NCBI GenBank assembly: GCA_913049565.1
Contig: CAJWZG010000180.1
Coordinates: 1-5,754, forward strand
Reading direction: 5' to 3'
Length of the DNA: 5,754 bases
DNA from: an uncultured Gammaproteobacteria bacterium
Lineage (GTDB): Bacteria > Pseudomonadota > Gammaproteobacteria > Pseudomonadales > Azotimanducaceae_A
The notes below the pieces were generated by a model. That model saw nothing but the letters and a program-made list of their open reading frames with translations. It made no database searches and was not told the origin of the DNA. The translations under genes were made by a program, and so were the position numbers. This document shows, one piece after another, positions 1 to 5,587 of the stretch; the stretch's first letter is position 1, and each line of letters opens with the position of its first letter.

Positions 1-24
1 CTTGAACCGATAGTCGGGCAGGTC

Positions 25-29
25 TAGGA
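25..29 (+). promoter_or_regulatory. Probable ribosome binding site of the CoA-binding protein gene
   Basis: TAGGA lies 8 bases before the GTG at 38, and an AAAAAGG run directly abuts the start codon. This supports GTG 38 as the start. The site is modest rather than a full AGGAGG. Confidence 0.45.
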
Positions 30-37
30 ACAAAAAG

Positions 38-472
38 GTGAACCCATCTCAATGGCAAGATCAGACGGCGGTAAGGCGGTGTCTTGAGTGTAAGCGTATC
101 GCCATCGTAGGCCTTTCCAGCAACCCTGCGCGCCCGAGCTTCGGCGTAGCCGAATATCTGTTGCAGGCCGGGTATGGAGTTGTCCCGGTGAATCCCTCTG
201 AACAGGAAATACTGGGACAAACCTGCTATCCAAATCTTGAGTCAATCCCAGGGGGCATTGATTTTGTCGACGTGTTTCGTCGCTCGGAAGAGATTATGCC
301 GATCGCCCAAAGCGCGGTGGCAATAAACGCCAAAGGCCTGTGGTTACAGCTTGGTATTTCTCATCCTGAGGCGCTGGAGTTCGCCCAGCAAGCGGGCCTC
401 GCTTGCATAGCAGACCTTTGCACAAAGGTGGAGCATCGGCGGTTGAGCCTACAAGGCCTACTGGCTAGCTGA
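38..472 (+). CDS. CoA-binding domain protein, YccU-like
   Basis: This 144-residue protein starts at GTG and consists of a single Rossmann-type CoA-binding domain, the fold of the N-terminal part of succinyl-CoA synthetase alpha. Residues 20-33 carry the glycine-containing loop (IAIVGLSSNPARPS), followed by FGVAEYLL and the strand VVPVNP at 48-53. DFVDVFRRSEE (75-85) and WLQLGI (102-107) are hallmark blocks of the YccU family. The C-terminal block usually reads DRCxKxEH in homologues as I recall them; here it is DLCTKVEH (126-133), so the Arg is replaced by Leu. The length is normal for the family, so the gene is complete. The family is cytosolic, its physiological role is unsettled, and ligand binding is inferred from the fold. 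The gene is convergent with the aminotransferase gene and its stop codon overlaps that gene's end by 8 bases. Family assignment is sure; function is not. Confidence 0.92.
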   Translation: MNPSQWQDQTAVRRCLECKRIAIVGLSSNPARPSFGVAEYLLQAGYGVVPVNPSEQEILGQTCYPNLESIPGGIDFVDVFRRSEEIMPIAQSAVAINAKGLWLQLGISHPEALEFAQQAGLACIADLCTKVEHRRLSLQGLLAS

Positions 473-1880
473 CGCCTACCAAGGATTTTGCTGCCTCACA
501 AAACGTTTCCACTGCTTCCCGCATATCATCACGTCGCTGCTGCCCTGCGCTTTCACTAAAACAAAAGCTCAGGCGCAGTTGGTTCATCCCTGCCCCCGGA
601 TCACGCTGCCGCGCATCCTTCGGGTAAAAGTCATACATGGGAATCACGACGAGACCATGCTCCATCACCATGCGTTCAATCATCGCGTCATCGGTGAATA
701 CCGTCTCGCCTGCCCCGTTGTTCAAAAAGGTGAACACGGTAAAGAAACCACCGCCGGGTATCGTCCAGCTAAAGTAATCTTTATAGGTGCCCAATTCGCG
801 TTCCAGCACGTCCAGCAAGATCTGTCGATTCTCGCGGTAAACCACCAGCTTCTCCTCTGCCAGTGGCCAGATGCTTTGACGCTCAACATAGTCATCACCG
901 CTACGTTCGTGCAGCAACGCTTCAAAGCCCCGAAGCGCGCCGGGGCTGTGGAAGAGTAGCTCGCTACTGGATTCCACCAGCGCCAACTCGGACAAAGGCA
1001 CGTTCTTACCGTCAGCAATTTCCAATTCTGCCTCGCTGTAAAAAAAACCTACCCGCGGACCCGGGAAACCAATTTTCGAGCCGGTAAACAAATGCACTGT
1101 CTGATCTGGTGCCATGCTAAAAAACGGTTTCGCCCGATCAGCCGGTGCAGAAAAATTGATATAGAGATAGGGCGCATCTTCGACGATCAACAACCCCTCT
1201 TGACGAACCACCTGCAAAATCTCTTCACGACGCTTTTGACTGAAAGAGAACCCTCCGGGGTTATGTCCGTCAGGCACCGTGTAATAGAACGGGACAAAGT
1301 AACCCTGCTTTCTCGCCGCGCTAATTTGCGCTCGCATACCGTCGGGAGTGGGGCCTTCGCCATCCATGTCGACGCTGAATATCGTCGCGTGCTGGCACAG
1401 AGCCACCCGAGCAGTGAACCCGGCATAAGTCGGCGCATCAGTAATATAAGCAACCGGTTTGCCGGGGTGCTCGAACATGGAACAAATCAGATTAATGCCG
1501 CCAGAGGCTCCCACGGTTGGAATCAGTTTGTCTGGATCGAGGGTTAAACCCCAATCTTTGCCGTAGACGTTCGCAAACGTTTGACGGGCAGAAAGCGGCC
1601 CCAACGTGTCGGTATAGGAATAAGCCTCTCGTAAGTACTCGGGCAATACCTCAGGGTCATTCAATCCTTCGCGGTCTCGCAAATGATCAAAGTAGGCTTC
1701 CTGATGCTGCAAGAATCCACGGGGGTCAGTAACTTCCGGGTGAGGATAGCCGGCGCCCAGATGGTGAACTTTCAGTCCGCGCTGAGCGGCTATTTCTCGC
1801 AAACCCGGCAGCGAAGCCGACATCTTGCGAGTAACAGAAACAGCCTGTTGCTGAACGTTGGGTGCGACCAAATTTGCCAC
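465..1880 (-). CDS. PLP-dependent aminotransferase, class I/II (fold type I)
   Basis: The protein has 471 residues from the GTG at 1880. Numbered from there, a phosphate-binding-type GASGG lies at 124-128. HNPGG (206-210) carries the Asn that contacts the cofactor. VEDAPYLYI (233-241) supplies the pyridine-contacting Asp235 and Tyr238. TGSKIGFPGPRVGF (266-279) contains the Schiff-base Lys269 and the phosphate-binding Arg276. Arg436 in QLRLSF is the expected carboxylate-binding arginine. The VED-PY and SK-x-x-PG-R-G pattern resembles the KAT II/LysN/MocR-like subgroup more than classical AspC. A cytosolic transaminase of an amino acid or keto acid is expected, with substrate undetermined. I chose GTG 1880 because GTGAGG lies 6 bases upstream. 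A TTG at 1925 would add 15 residues but falls inside a hairpin, and ATG 1823 lacks a ribosome binding site. It is the last gene of the minus-strand block. Confidence 0.9.
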   Translation of the reverse strand: MANLVAPNVQQQAVSVTRKMSASLPGLREIAAQRGLKVHHLGAGYPHPEVTDPRGFLQHQEAYFDHLRDREGLNDPEVLPEYLREAYSYTDTLGPLSARQTFANVYGKDWGLTLDPDKLIPTVGASGGINLICSMFEHPGKPVAYITDAPTYAGFTARVALCQHATIFSVDMDGEGPTPDGMRAQISAARKQGYFVPFYYTVPDGHNPGGFSFSQKRREEILQVVRQEGLLIVEDAPYLYINFSAPADRAKPFFSMAPDQTVHLFTGSKIGFPGPRVGFFYSEAELEIADGKNVPLSELALVESSSELLFHSPGALRGFEALLHERSGDDYVERQSIWPLAEEKLVVYRENRQILLDVLERELGTYKDYFSWTIPGGGFFTVFTFLNNGAGETVFTDDAMIERMVMEHGLVVIPMYDFYPKDARQRDPGAGMNQLRLSFCFSESAGQQRRDDMREAVETFCEAAKSLVGVS

Positions 1881-1886
1881 TAGGAA

Positions 1887-1892
1887 CCTCAC
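1887..1892 (-). promoter_or_regulatory. Ribosome binding site deciding the aminotransferase start
   Basis: Read on the minus strand, GTGAGG sits 6 bases before GTG 1880. Neither the longer TTG reading (1925) nor the internal ATG (1823) has a comparable site, so this motif decides the start. Confidence 0.5.
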
Positions 1893-1905
1893 AAACAAAT
1901 GCAAT

Positions 1906-1928
1906 GGGTGCGGACGACACCGCAACCC
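1906..1928 (-). terminator. Possible intrinsic terminator or leader hairpin between rsgA and the aminotransferase gene
   Basis: On the minus strand GGGT-T-GCGG is followed by the six-base loop TGTCGT and then CCGC-ACCC. This gives an 8-bp GC-rich stem with one bulged T. The sequence that follows, ATTGCATTTGTTTG, is rich in T but interrupted, so termination may be partial. The hairpin begins 36 bases after the rsgA stop codon and ends 25 bases before the preferred aminotransferase start. It could equally be a structured 5' leader. No similar T tract follows on the plus strand. Confidence 0.35.
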
Positions 1929-1964
1929 AACACTCTAGGAGCTTTGGACAACGCTGTCGATGCT

Positions 1965-3071
1965 CTAAGGGTCTGAGTCCATATTTCGATACTTCGTCCG
2001 AGTTTCCGCCCGAAGTTTTTTGCCAAAGGCCCGGTCACGTGCATGACGAGCAGCGAGGGATTCGCGGTTCCGCGTCTCCTCTTTTCGAAGTAGCTGGTAG
2101 CTTTGCAGTCGTTCTTGTTGCAAGTCTCCGCGCTGCAACGCTTTCACGACAGCACAACCCGGTTCGGCGCCGTGGGAACAATCGTTGAATCGGCAACTTG
2201 CCGCGAGGTTTTCCACGTCGGCGAACAGTTCTTCTAACCCCTCTTCCGCCTCTGCCAGTTGCAGTTCGCGCATGCCCGGGCTATCCAAAATCACGCCACC
2301 CGATGGCAGTAGATGCAAGGTGCGATTGGTGGTGGTGTGCCGGCCCTTACCATCTTCTTCACGAATGGCGGCCGTGTGCTGTACTTGTGTACCCAGCAGC
2401 GAGTTAACCAACGTCGATTTGCCCACGCCGGATGAGCCCAGCAAGGCTATGGTTTGCCCGGTTCCGCACCACGGCTTCAATGCCAGTGTTTCCGCAGGGT
2501 CTAGGGCATTGATCGGTACACAGGGAATATCGGCGAACCGTTCTGCAAGTTGTCCGACAAAGTCTGCCGTATGTTCAGTGAGGTCAGTCTTGGTCAGTAC
2601 GAGAACCGGGATAATCTGGGCCTCCATCACAACCGACAAATAGCGCTCAAGGCGTTCAAGACTGAAGTCAGCGTTGCAGGAGGTCAGAATGAACGCCACG
2701 TCCACATTGGCCGCGATGAGTTGCAACGCTCCCAAGGGGTTCACGCGTTTGATCAGACTTTGGCGGGGTAACATCTCAAGCAGCGCGCCGGTTTGCGCCT
2801 CGACGATGACCCAATCACCAATAGTGGGCCGGGTTTCTTCATCGCCACGGAACCAGCGACCGCTCACCGGCACATGCGAGCTGACCAGCGATCCCTGTGG
2901 AGCGATGTTCAACCCAGTACGCTCAACACCAATCACGCGGGCGACTATGCTCTGCTTAGCCAAGGCGTGACCACGATCTAGCGACGCAAGTTGGGCACGC
3001 CAATGGGCGTTCCAACCCAACACAGACAGCTGGCTTTCGTCGGTAATAGCCAAGTCGTTAAAGTCCGTCAT
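1965..3071 (-). CDS. rsgA: Ribosome small subunit-dependent GTPase A (RsgA/YjeQ family)
   Basis: This 368-residue GTPase has the circularly permuted motif order typical of RsgA. An OB-fold region (about 42-105) is followed by G4 TKTD (160-163), a G5-like NAL (188-190), the P-loop GSSGVGKST (212-220), a switch region with the RHTTT motif (244-248) and G3 DSPG (263-266). A C-terminal zinc knuckle has the pattern C-x4-C-x-H-x5-C, using Cys293, Cys298, His300 and Cys306. The tail is basic (KKLRAETRTKYR, 351-362). Family members bind the 30S subunit late in assembly and release factors on GTP hydrolysis. The N-terminus carries about 40 extra residues with an LGW motif (18-20), seen in a paralogous RsgA subgroup rather than in E. 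coli YjeQ. The gene starts at ATG 30 bases after the acetyltransferase stop, so cotranscription is likely. The ribosome binding site is weak (AAAAGCCGG). It lacks the orn/psd neighbours common for gammaproteobacterial rsgA. Confidence 0.95.
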   Translation of the reverse strand: MTDFNDLAITDESQLSVLGWNAHWRAQLASLDRGHALAKQSIVARVIGVERTGLNIAPQGSLVSSHVPVSGRWFRGDEETRPTIGDWVIVEAQTGALLEMLPRQSLIKRVNPLGALQLIAANVDVAFILTSCNADFSLERLERYLSVVMEAQIIPVLVLTKTDLTEHTADFVGQLAERFADIPCVPINALDPAETLALKPWCGTGQTIALLGSSGVGKSTLVNSLLGTQVQHTAAIREEDGKGRHTTTNRTLHLLPSGGVILDSPGMRELQLAEAEEGLEELFADVENLAASCRFNDCSHGAEPGCAVVKALQRGDLQQERLQSYQLLRKEETRNRESLAARHARDRAFGKKLRAETRTKYRNMDSDP

Positions 3072-3101
3072 TACCGGCTTTTGGCGATTGCCAATTCGAC
3101 A

Positions 3102-4349
3102 CTAGAAATCCCACCCGGGGTTTGGATTCGCTGAGAACACGCCGTCGAGGGCCTGCAGCAGAGGCTCCGGTGCCTTGAGACCGTCTGTTATGGCCAGACT
3201 GCTTGCCCGAGAAACACCCCACAACAAACGGCTGAGACTGTTTACTGTGCACGATAATGCGGGCAGCTCGGCATCCGTACCACGCGACACCGATGCCTGT
3301 TGTCCAAGAGTTACTGACCAATCACCACTGAGCGACTGCCACTGGTCGCGCTCTCTGGCCAGTTCTGGCGCCTCCAATAACGCATCTAACGGATCTTCAA
3401 CATGCAATTGAAACGCTATATCGGGGCCTTGGTAGCGCAGTGCAGTCACACACTGAGGCAGGTCCAAAATGCGCAGCTGATACCAAGCGTAGGTATTTTG
3501 TTCTGCGATAAACTTGCCTGTCTCTGCAATGGCCTGACTGCGGAATGGTCGCTTCAACATACTTTGCAGCTGAATATGCGGGGGTTCTATCATAAACACC
3601 GAGTAGATCTGATCCGCCAAGGATTTCAGCAAGGCGAGCAGTTCGAGCAGTCCCTCACCGCTTTCATAGCCAATCCACTCCACGCGATAGGGGCCATTCT
3701 CTCCTTTCTCTTTGCACCAAATAAAGTGGGTGAGTCGGTCACCGTCGAAGTAGCCGAGCCCAAATCGGTCGTCATCATCCAACTCGGCCTTAAACGTCTG
3801 CGGTAGATCAATCACGACACAACCATGCTGTCGGGGCCTGGCGACCATCACCGCGAGCATTTGATCCGCGTGTTCAAGACCCAGCCGTACCGGGGTGCGG
3901 GGTTTGGCGTCAACGTCGAGCATGCCAGGGTCGAAGGAAAATTCGTTGATATAAGCACCAGTGCCAAAGCCCATCTTGTCGTAGAACCCTTGGTCGAACA
4001 TGCCAAGGGTGGCAACCGCTGCGCCGGAACACTGCCCATGCACCAGCTGACGTGTTGTGAGCTTTTGTGCCAGAGACAGTCCTCGAGCAATGCGACTGGT
4101 TGTCACCGCGGCCACCACACAGGCGGGCAGATCGTCATGATCAAGGCGCATAGTGCCCGTCTGGGTCAAAACCGCGCATTCCACATCGCCATTGATGGCA
4201 GCAACGCCGGTTTCGCCTTCGGCATAGAAATCGCGCATCGATTTATCCGTGCGCTCGCTGTCTGACCAACCGATCTCCCGCCATACGCGCTGCAACGATG
4301 ACATATCGCCATCCAAGTCCAACGCCCTTATCTCAATCTGATCTGCCAT
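3102..4349 (-). CDS. Eis-like GNAT N-acetyltransferase
   Basis: The 415-residue protein matches the layout of the Eis family: an N-terminal GNAT domain (about 1-140), a second GNAT-like domain (about 150-295) and a C-terminal SCP2-like region (about 305-415). The acetyl-CoA loop is represented by AVTTSRIARGLSLA (81-94). GFYDKMGFG (121-129) corresponds to the Eis segment carrying the catalytic tyrosine, here Tyr123. Eis proteins use the C-terminal carboxylate in catalysis, and this protein likewise ends in Phe (GWDF). The length is close to the roughly 400 residues usual for the family. A cytosolic acetyl-CoA-dependent acetylation of an amine is expected; the substrate cannot be read from the sequence, and aminoglycoside resistance should not be assumed. 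The ATG start has GGGAG 4 bases upstream. It lies 42 bases after the Nudix gene and 30 bases before rsgA, on the same strand. Confidence 0.85.
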   Translation of the reverse strand: MADQIEIRALDLDGDMSSLQRVWREIGWSDSERTDKSMRDFYAEGETGVAAINGDVECAVLTQTGTMRLDHDDLPACVVAAVTTSRIARGLSLAQKLTTRQLVHGQCSGAAVATLGMFDQGFYDKMGFGTGAYINEFSFDPGMLDVDAKPRTPVRLGLEHADQMLAVMVARPRQHGCVVIDLPQTFKAELDDDDRFGLGYFDGDRLTHFIWCKEKGENGPYRVEWIGYESGEGLLELLALLKSLADQIYSVFMIEPPHIQLQSMLKRPFRSQAIAETGKFIAEQNTYAWYQLRILDLPQCVTALRYQGPDIAFQLHVEDPLDALLEAPELARERDQWQSLSGDWSVTLGQQASVSRGTDAELPALSCTVNSLSRLLWGVSRASSLAITDGLKAPEPLLQALDGVFSANPNPGWDF

Positions 4350-4353
4350 GGTT

Positions 4354-4358
4354 CTCCC
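4354..4358 (-). promoter_or_regulatory. Ribosome binding site of the GNAT acetyltransferase gene
   Basis: GGGAG on the minus strand lies 4 bases before ATG 4349. It is the clearest Shine-Dalgarno match in the minus-strand block and supports that start. Confidence 0.5.
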
Positions 4359-4391
4359 GACCCGTTTTCTGCTTCATTTCTCGTTTCGCCA

Positions 4392-5171
4392 TCACTGCTT
4401 TTTCGGCAGCACTGGCCGACGAGTAGGAAAGTGCTGCTGATTCACAGACGCCTCAAGCAACTCTGCCTTGGTTGCCGATTGGGCCAAAGCTTCCAGCTGA
4501 ATGCGCGTCACGTTCATCAAATCAAACTCCTTTGCGGCGTGTCGTTCCAGCGCTTGTTGAGGCGTTATCCAAATACTGTCGACGGTTTCTTGTTCATCGT
4601 GGCTACCACGCTGACTTTCCGGGGCTGCCGCAATAAAAAAACGCGTATCGAAACGTCGTGGTCGTCCTAGTGGCGTAATGAAACGATTGTAGAAATGTAT
4701 GTGGTCTACAGCCAGCTTGAGGTTTTCTTGGCGACAAATGTCCAATAGTGACAGCGAACCATCATGTAGGGGCTCGCGGTAACCGGCGAAGCGTTCTTGC
4801 ACGGCCGTGTCGGCAAAGGACACCAGCTCGCCGTCTGGGGTATAGGCGAGCATCAAACCGGCTTCCTCGAAAGTTTCGCGGATGCAGGCAATCCAGAAGC
4901 CGCGCCACTCGTCTCCCAATGCGGCTACTTGGGGTCGCTGGCCTTCGGTGGGGCCATGCCGATGCGCGTCGTAGGCGTGCAAGTGATCATCAGGATCAAC
5001 CCGACCACCGGGAAACACATACATACCCGACGCAAAGCTCGCCTTGCTGGTTCGCTTTAGCATGAAAATCTCATAGCTTGTCGCCGCTTCGCGCACGACG
5101 ATGACCGTGGCGGCAGGCCGGATGGGTTGCACCGGGGATCGAGGGAAGTCCATATCAAAAGCTGAAGTCAT
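4392..5171 (-). CDS. Nudix hydrolase with a split Nudix box (NUDT19/RP2-like)
   Basis: From ATG 5171 the protein has 259 residues. The Nudix box is divided: YVFPGG (51-56) is followed 41 residues later by RETFEEAGL (98-106), whereas the classical G-x5-E-x7-RE spacing leaves 13. The roughly 28 extra residues resemble the insertion known in the NUDT19/RP2 group. Glu99, Glu102 and Glu103 should bind the divalent metal. The block ITPLGRPRRFDTRFF (165-179) also fits that group. Eukaryotic NUDT19 hydrolyses the diphosphate bond of CoA and its esters; whether this bacterial protein does so is inference. Start choice is uncertain. GTG 5180 adds three residues, and neither start has a good ribosome binding site. 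An extended -10-like element lies just upstream, which would make the message nearly leaderless. It is probably the first gene of the minus-strand operon and is divergent from the symporter operon. Confidence 0.88.
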   Translation of the reverse strand: MTSAFDMDFPRSPVQPIRPAATVIVVREAATSYEIFMLKRTSKASFASGMYVFPGGRVDPDDHLHAYDAHRHGPTEGQRPQVAALGDEWRGFWIACIRETFEEAGLMLAYTPDGELVSFADTAVQERFAGYREPLHDGSLSLLDICRQENLKLAVDHIHFYNRFITPLGRPRRFDTRFFIAAAPESQRGSHDEQETVDSIWITPQQALERHAAKEFDLMNVTRIQLEALAQSATKAELLEASVNQQHFPTRRPVLPKKQ

Positions 5172-5183
5172 TTCACGCACCAG

Positions 5184-5192
5184 TTTATATCA
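5184..5192 (-). promoter_or_regulatory. Candidate extended -10 promoter of the Nudix-led operon
   Basis: On the minus strand TGATATAAA matches the extended -10 pattern TG-n-TATAAT at all but the last base. I see no good -35 box at 16-18 bases, which extended -10 promoters can do without. A transcript from here would start near 5177, only a few bases before the ATG at 5171 and downstream of the GTG at 5180. If real, it argues against the GTG start. Confidence 0.3.
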
Positions 5193-5210
5193 GCCGCTCA
5201 GGCTACAAGG

Positions 5211-5238
5211 TTGGTATTCGCCCCGCCAGACCTGTATT
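5211..5238 (+). promoter_or_regulatory. Candidate sigma70-type promoter of the symporter operon
   Basis: TTGGTA (5211-5216) and TGTATT (5233-5238) are separated by 16 bases. Each matches its consensus hexamer at 4 of 6 positions. It lies about 50 bases upstream of the DUF4212 start, in the divergent intergenic region. The support is weak, and such transporter operons may use activators or other sigma factors. Confidence 0.2.
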
Positions 5239-5275
5239 CACACAACCGCTTGGTGCAGTATCTGGGCTTGCAATG

Positions 5276-5282
5276 AGAGGGG
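5276..5282 (+). promoter_or_regulatory. Ribosome binding site deciding the DUF4212 start
   Basis: AGAGGGG ends 7 bases before GTG 5290. It fixes this GTG as the start and excludes the long upstream extension of the same frame to 5101, which would run through the divergent promoter region and into the Nudix gene. Confidence 0.6.
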
Positions 5283-5289
5283 ATTGGGA

Positions 5290-5586
5290 GTGAACGAAAA
5301 CAACAACGAGTACTGGCGTGCCAACCTGCGCCTGCTGGGCATCTTGCTAAGCATCTGGTTCGTCGTGTCGTTTGGATTCGGCATATTGTTGGTAGACGAG
5401 CTAAATCAGATACCCTTCTTTGGCTTTAAGCTCGGATTTTGGTGGGCACAGCAAGGGGCCATTTACGTCGTTGTCGCGCTGATATTTGTGTATATCCACC
5501 TAATGCAAAAACTGGATCGCAAGTTCGGCGTATCAGACGAGGATGATATCCCAACCACACCAGCACCCAACAAAGAGGAGCTGTAG
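5290..5586 (+). CDS. DUF4212 protein, small subunit of a sodium:solute symporter
   Basis: The 98-residue protein starts at GTG. It has the N-terminal YWRANLRL block (8-15), a first membrane segment at about 14-36, a short loop, and a second at about 53-72. The connecting GFKLGFWWAQQGAIYV (45-60) is the signature stretch of the DUF4212 family. A charged, proline-containing tail (about 74-98) follows and is probably cytoplasmic. Family members are encoded directly upstream of VC_2705-type SSS symporters and are taken to be their small subunit, in the inner membrane. That arrangement is seen here, with one base between the stop codon and the next ATG. The gene is complete and of normal length. 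The precise function of the small subunit is not settled; it may help assembly or transport. Confidence 0.92.
   Translation: MNENNNEYWRANLRLLGILLSIWFVVSFGFGILLVDELNQIPFFGFKLGFWWAQQGAIYVVVALIFVYIHLMQKLDRKFGVSDEDDIPTTPAPNKEEL
5575..5580 (+). promoter_or_regulatory. Ribosome binding site of the large symporter subunit
   Basis: GAGGAG lies 7 bases before ATG 5588, within the last codons of the DUF4212 gene. The position points to translational coupling of the two subunits. Confidence 0.65.
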
Positions 5587-5587
5587 C

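Noticed and set aside
1092..1547. A 151-codon plus-strand open frame antisense to the aminotransferase gene
   Set aside because: The peptide shows no recognisable domain and lies wholly opposite a gene with complete catalytic motifs, so it is a shadow frame.
1881..1925. A 15-residue N-terminal extension of the aminotransferase from TTG 1925
   Set aside because: TTG is a rare start, it lies within the hairpin stem, and a better placed ribosome binding site precedes GTG 1880.
1947..1958. Short inverted repeat GACAACGCTGTC downstream of rsgA
   Set aside because: Only four base pairs close the loop and no T tract follows on either strand, so it is too weak to call a terminator.
2185..2643. A 152-codon plus-strand open frame antisense to rsgA
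   Set aside because: Its composition is rich in Ser, Pro and Arg with no motif, and it mirrors the conserved GTPase region; it is a shadow frame.
3825..4265. A 146-codon plus-strand open frame antisense to the acetyltransferase gene
   Set aside because: There is no family resemblance or ribosome binding site evidence, and the opposite strand carries the intact Eis-like domains.
5101..5289. A 63-codon upstream extension of the DUF4212 reading frame beginning at ATG 5101
   Set aside because: It would overlap the Nudix gene on the other strand and run through the divergent promoter region. It has no membrane or family features, and a strong ribosome binding site sits just before GTG 5290.
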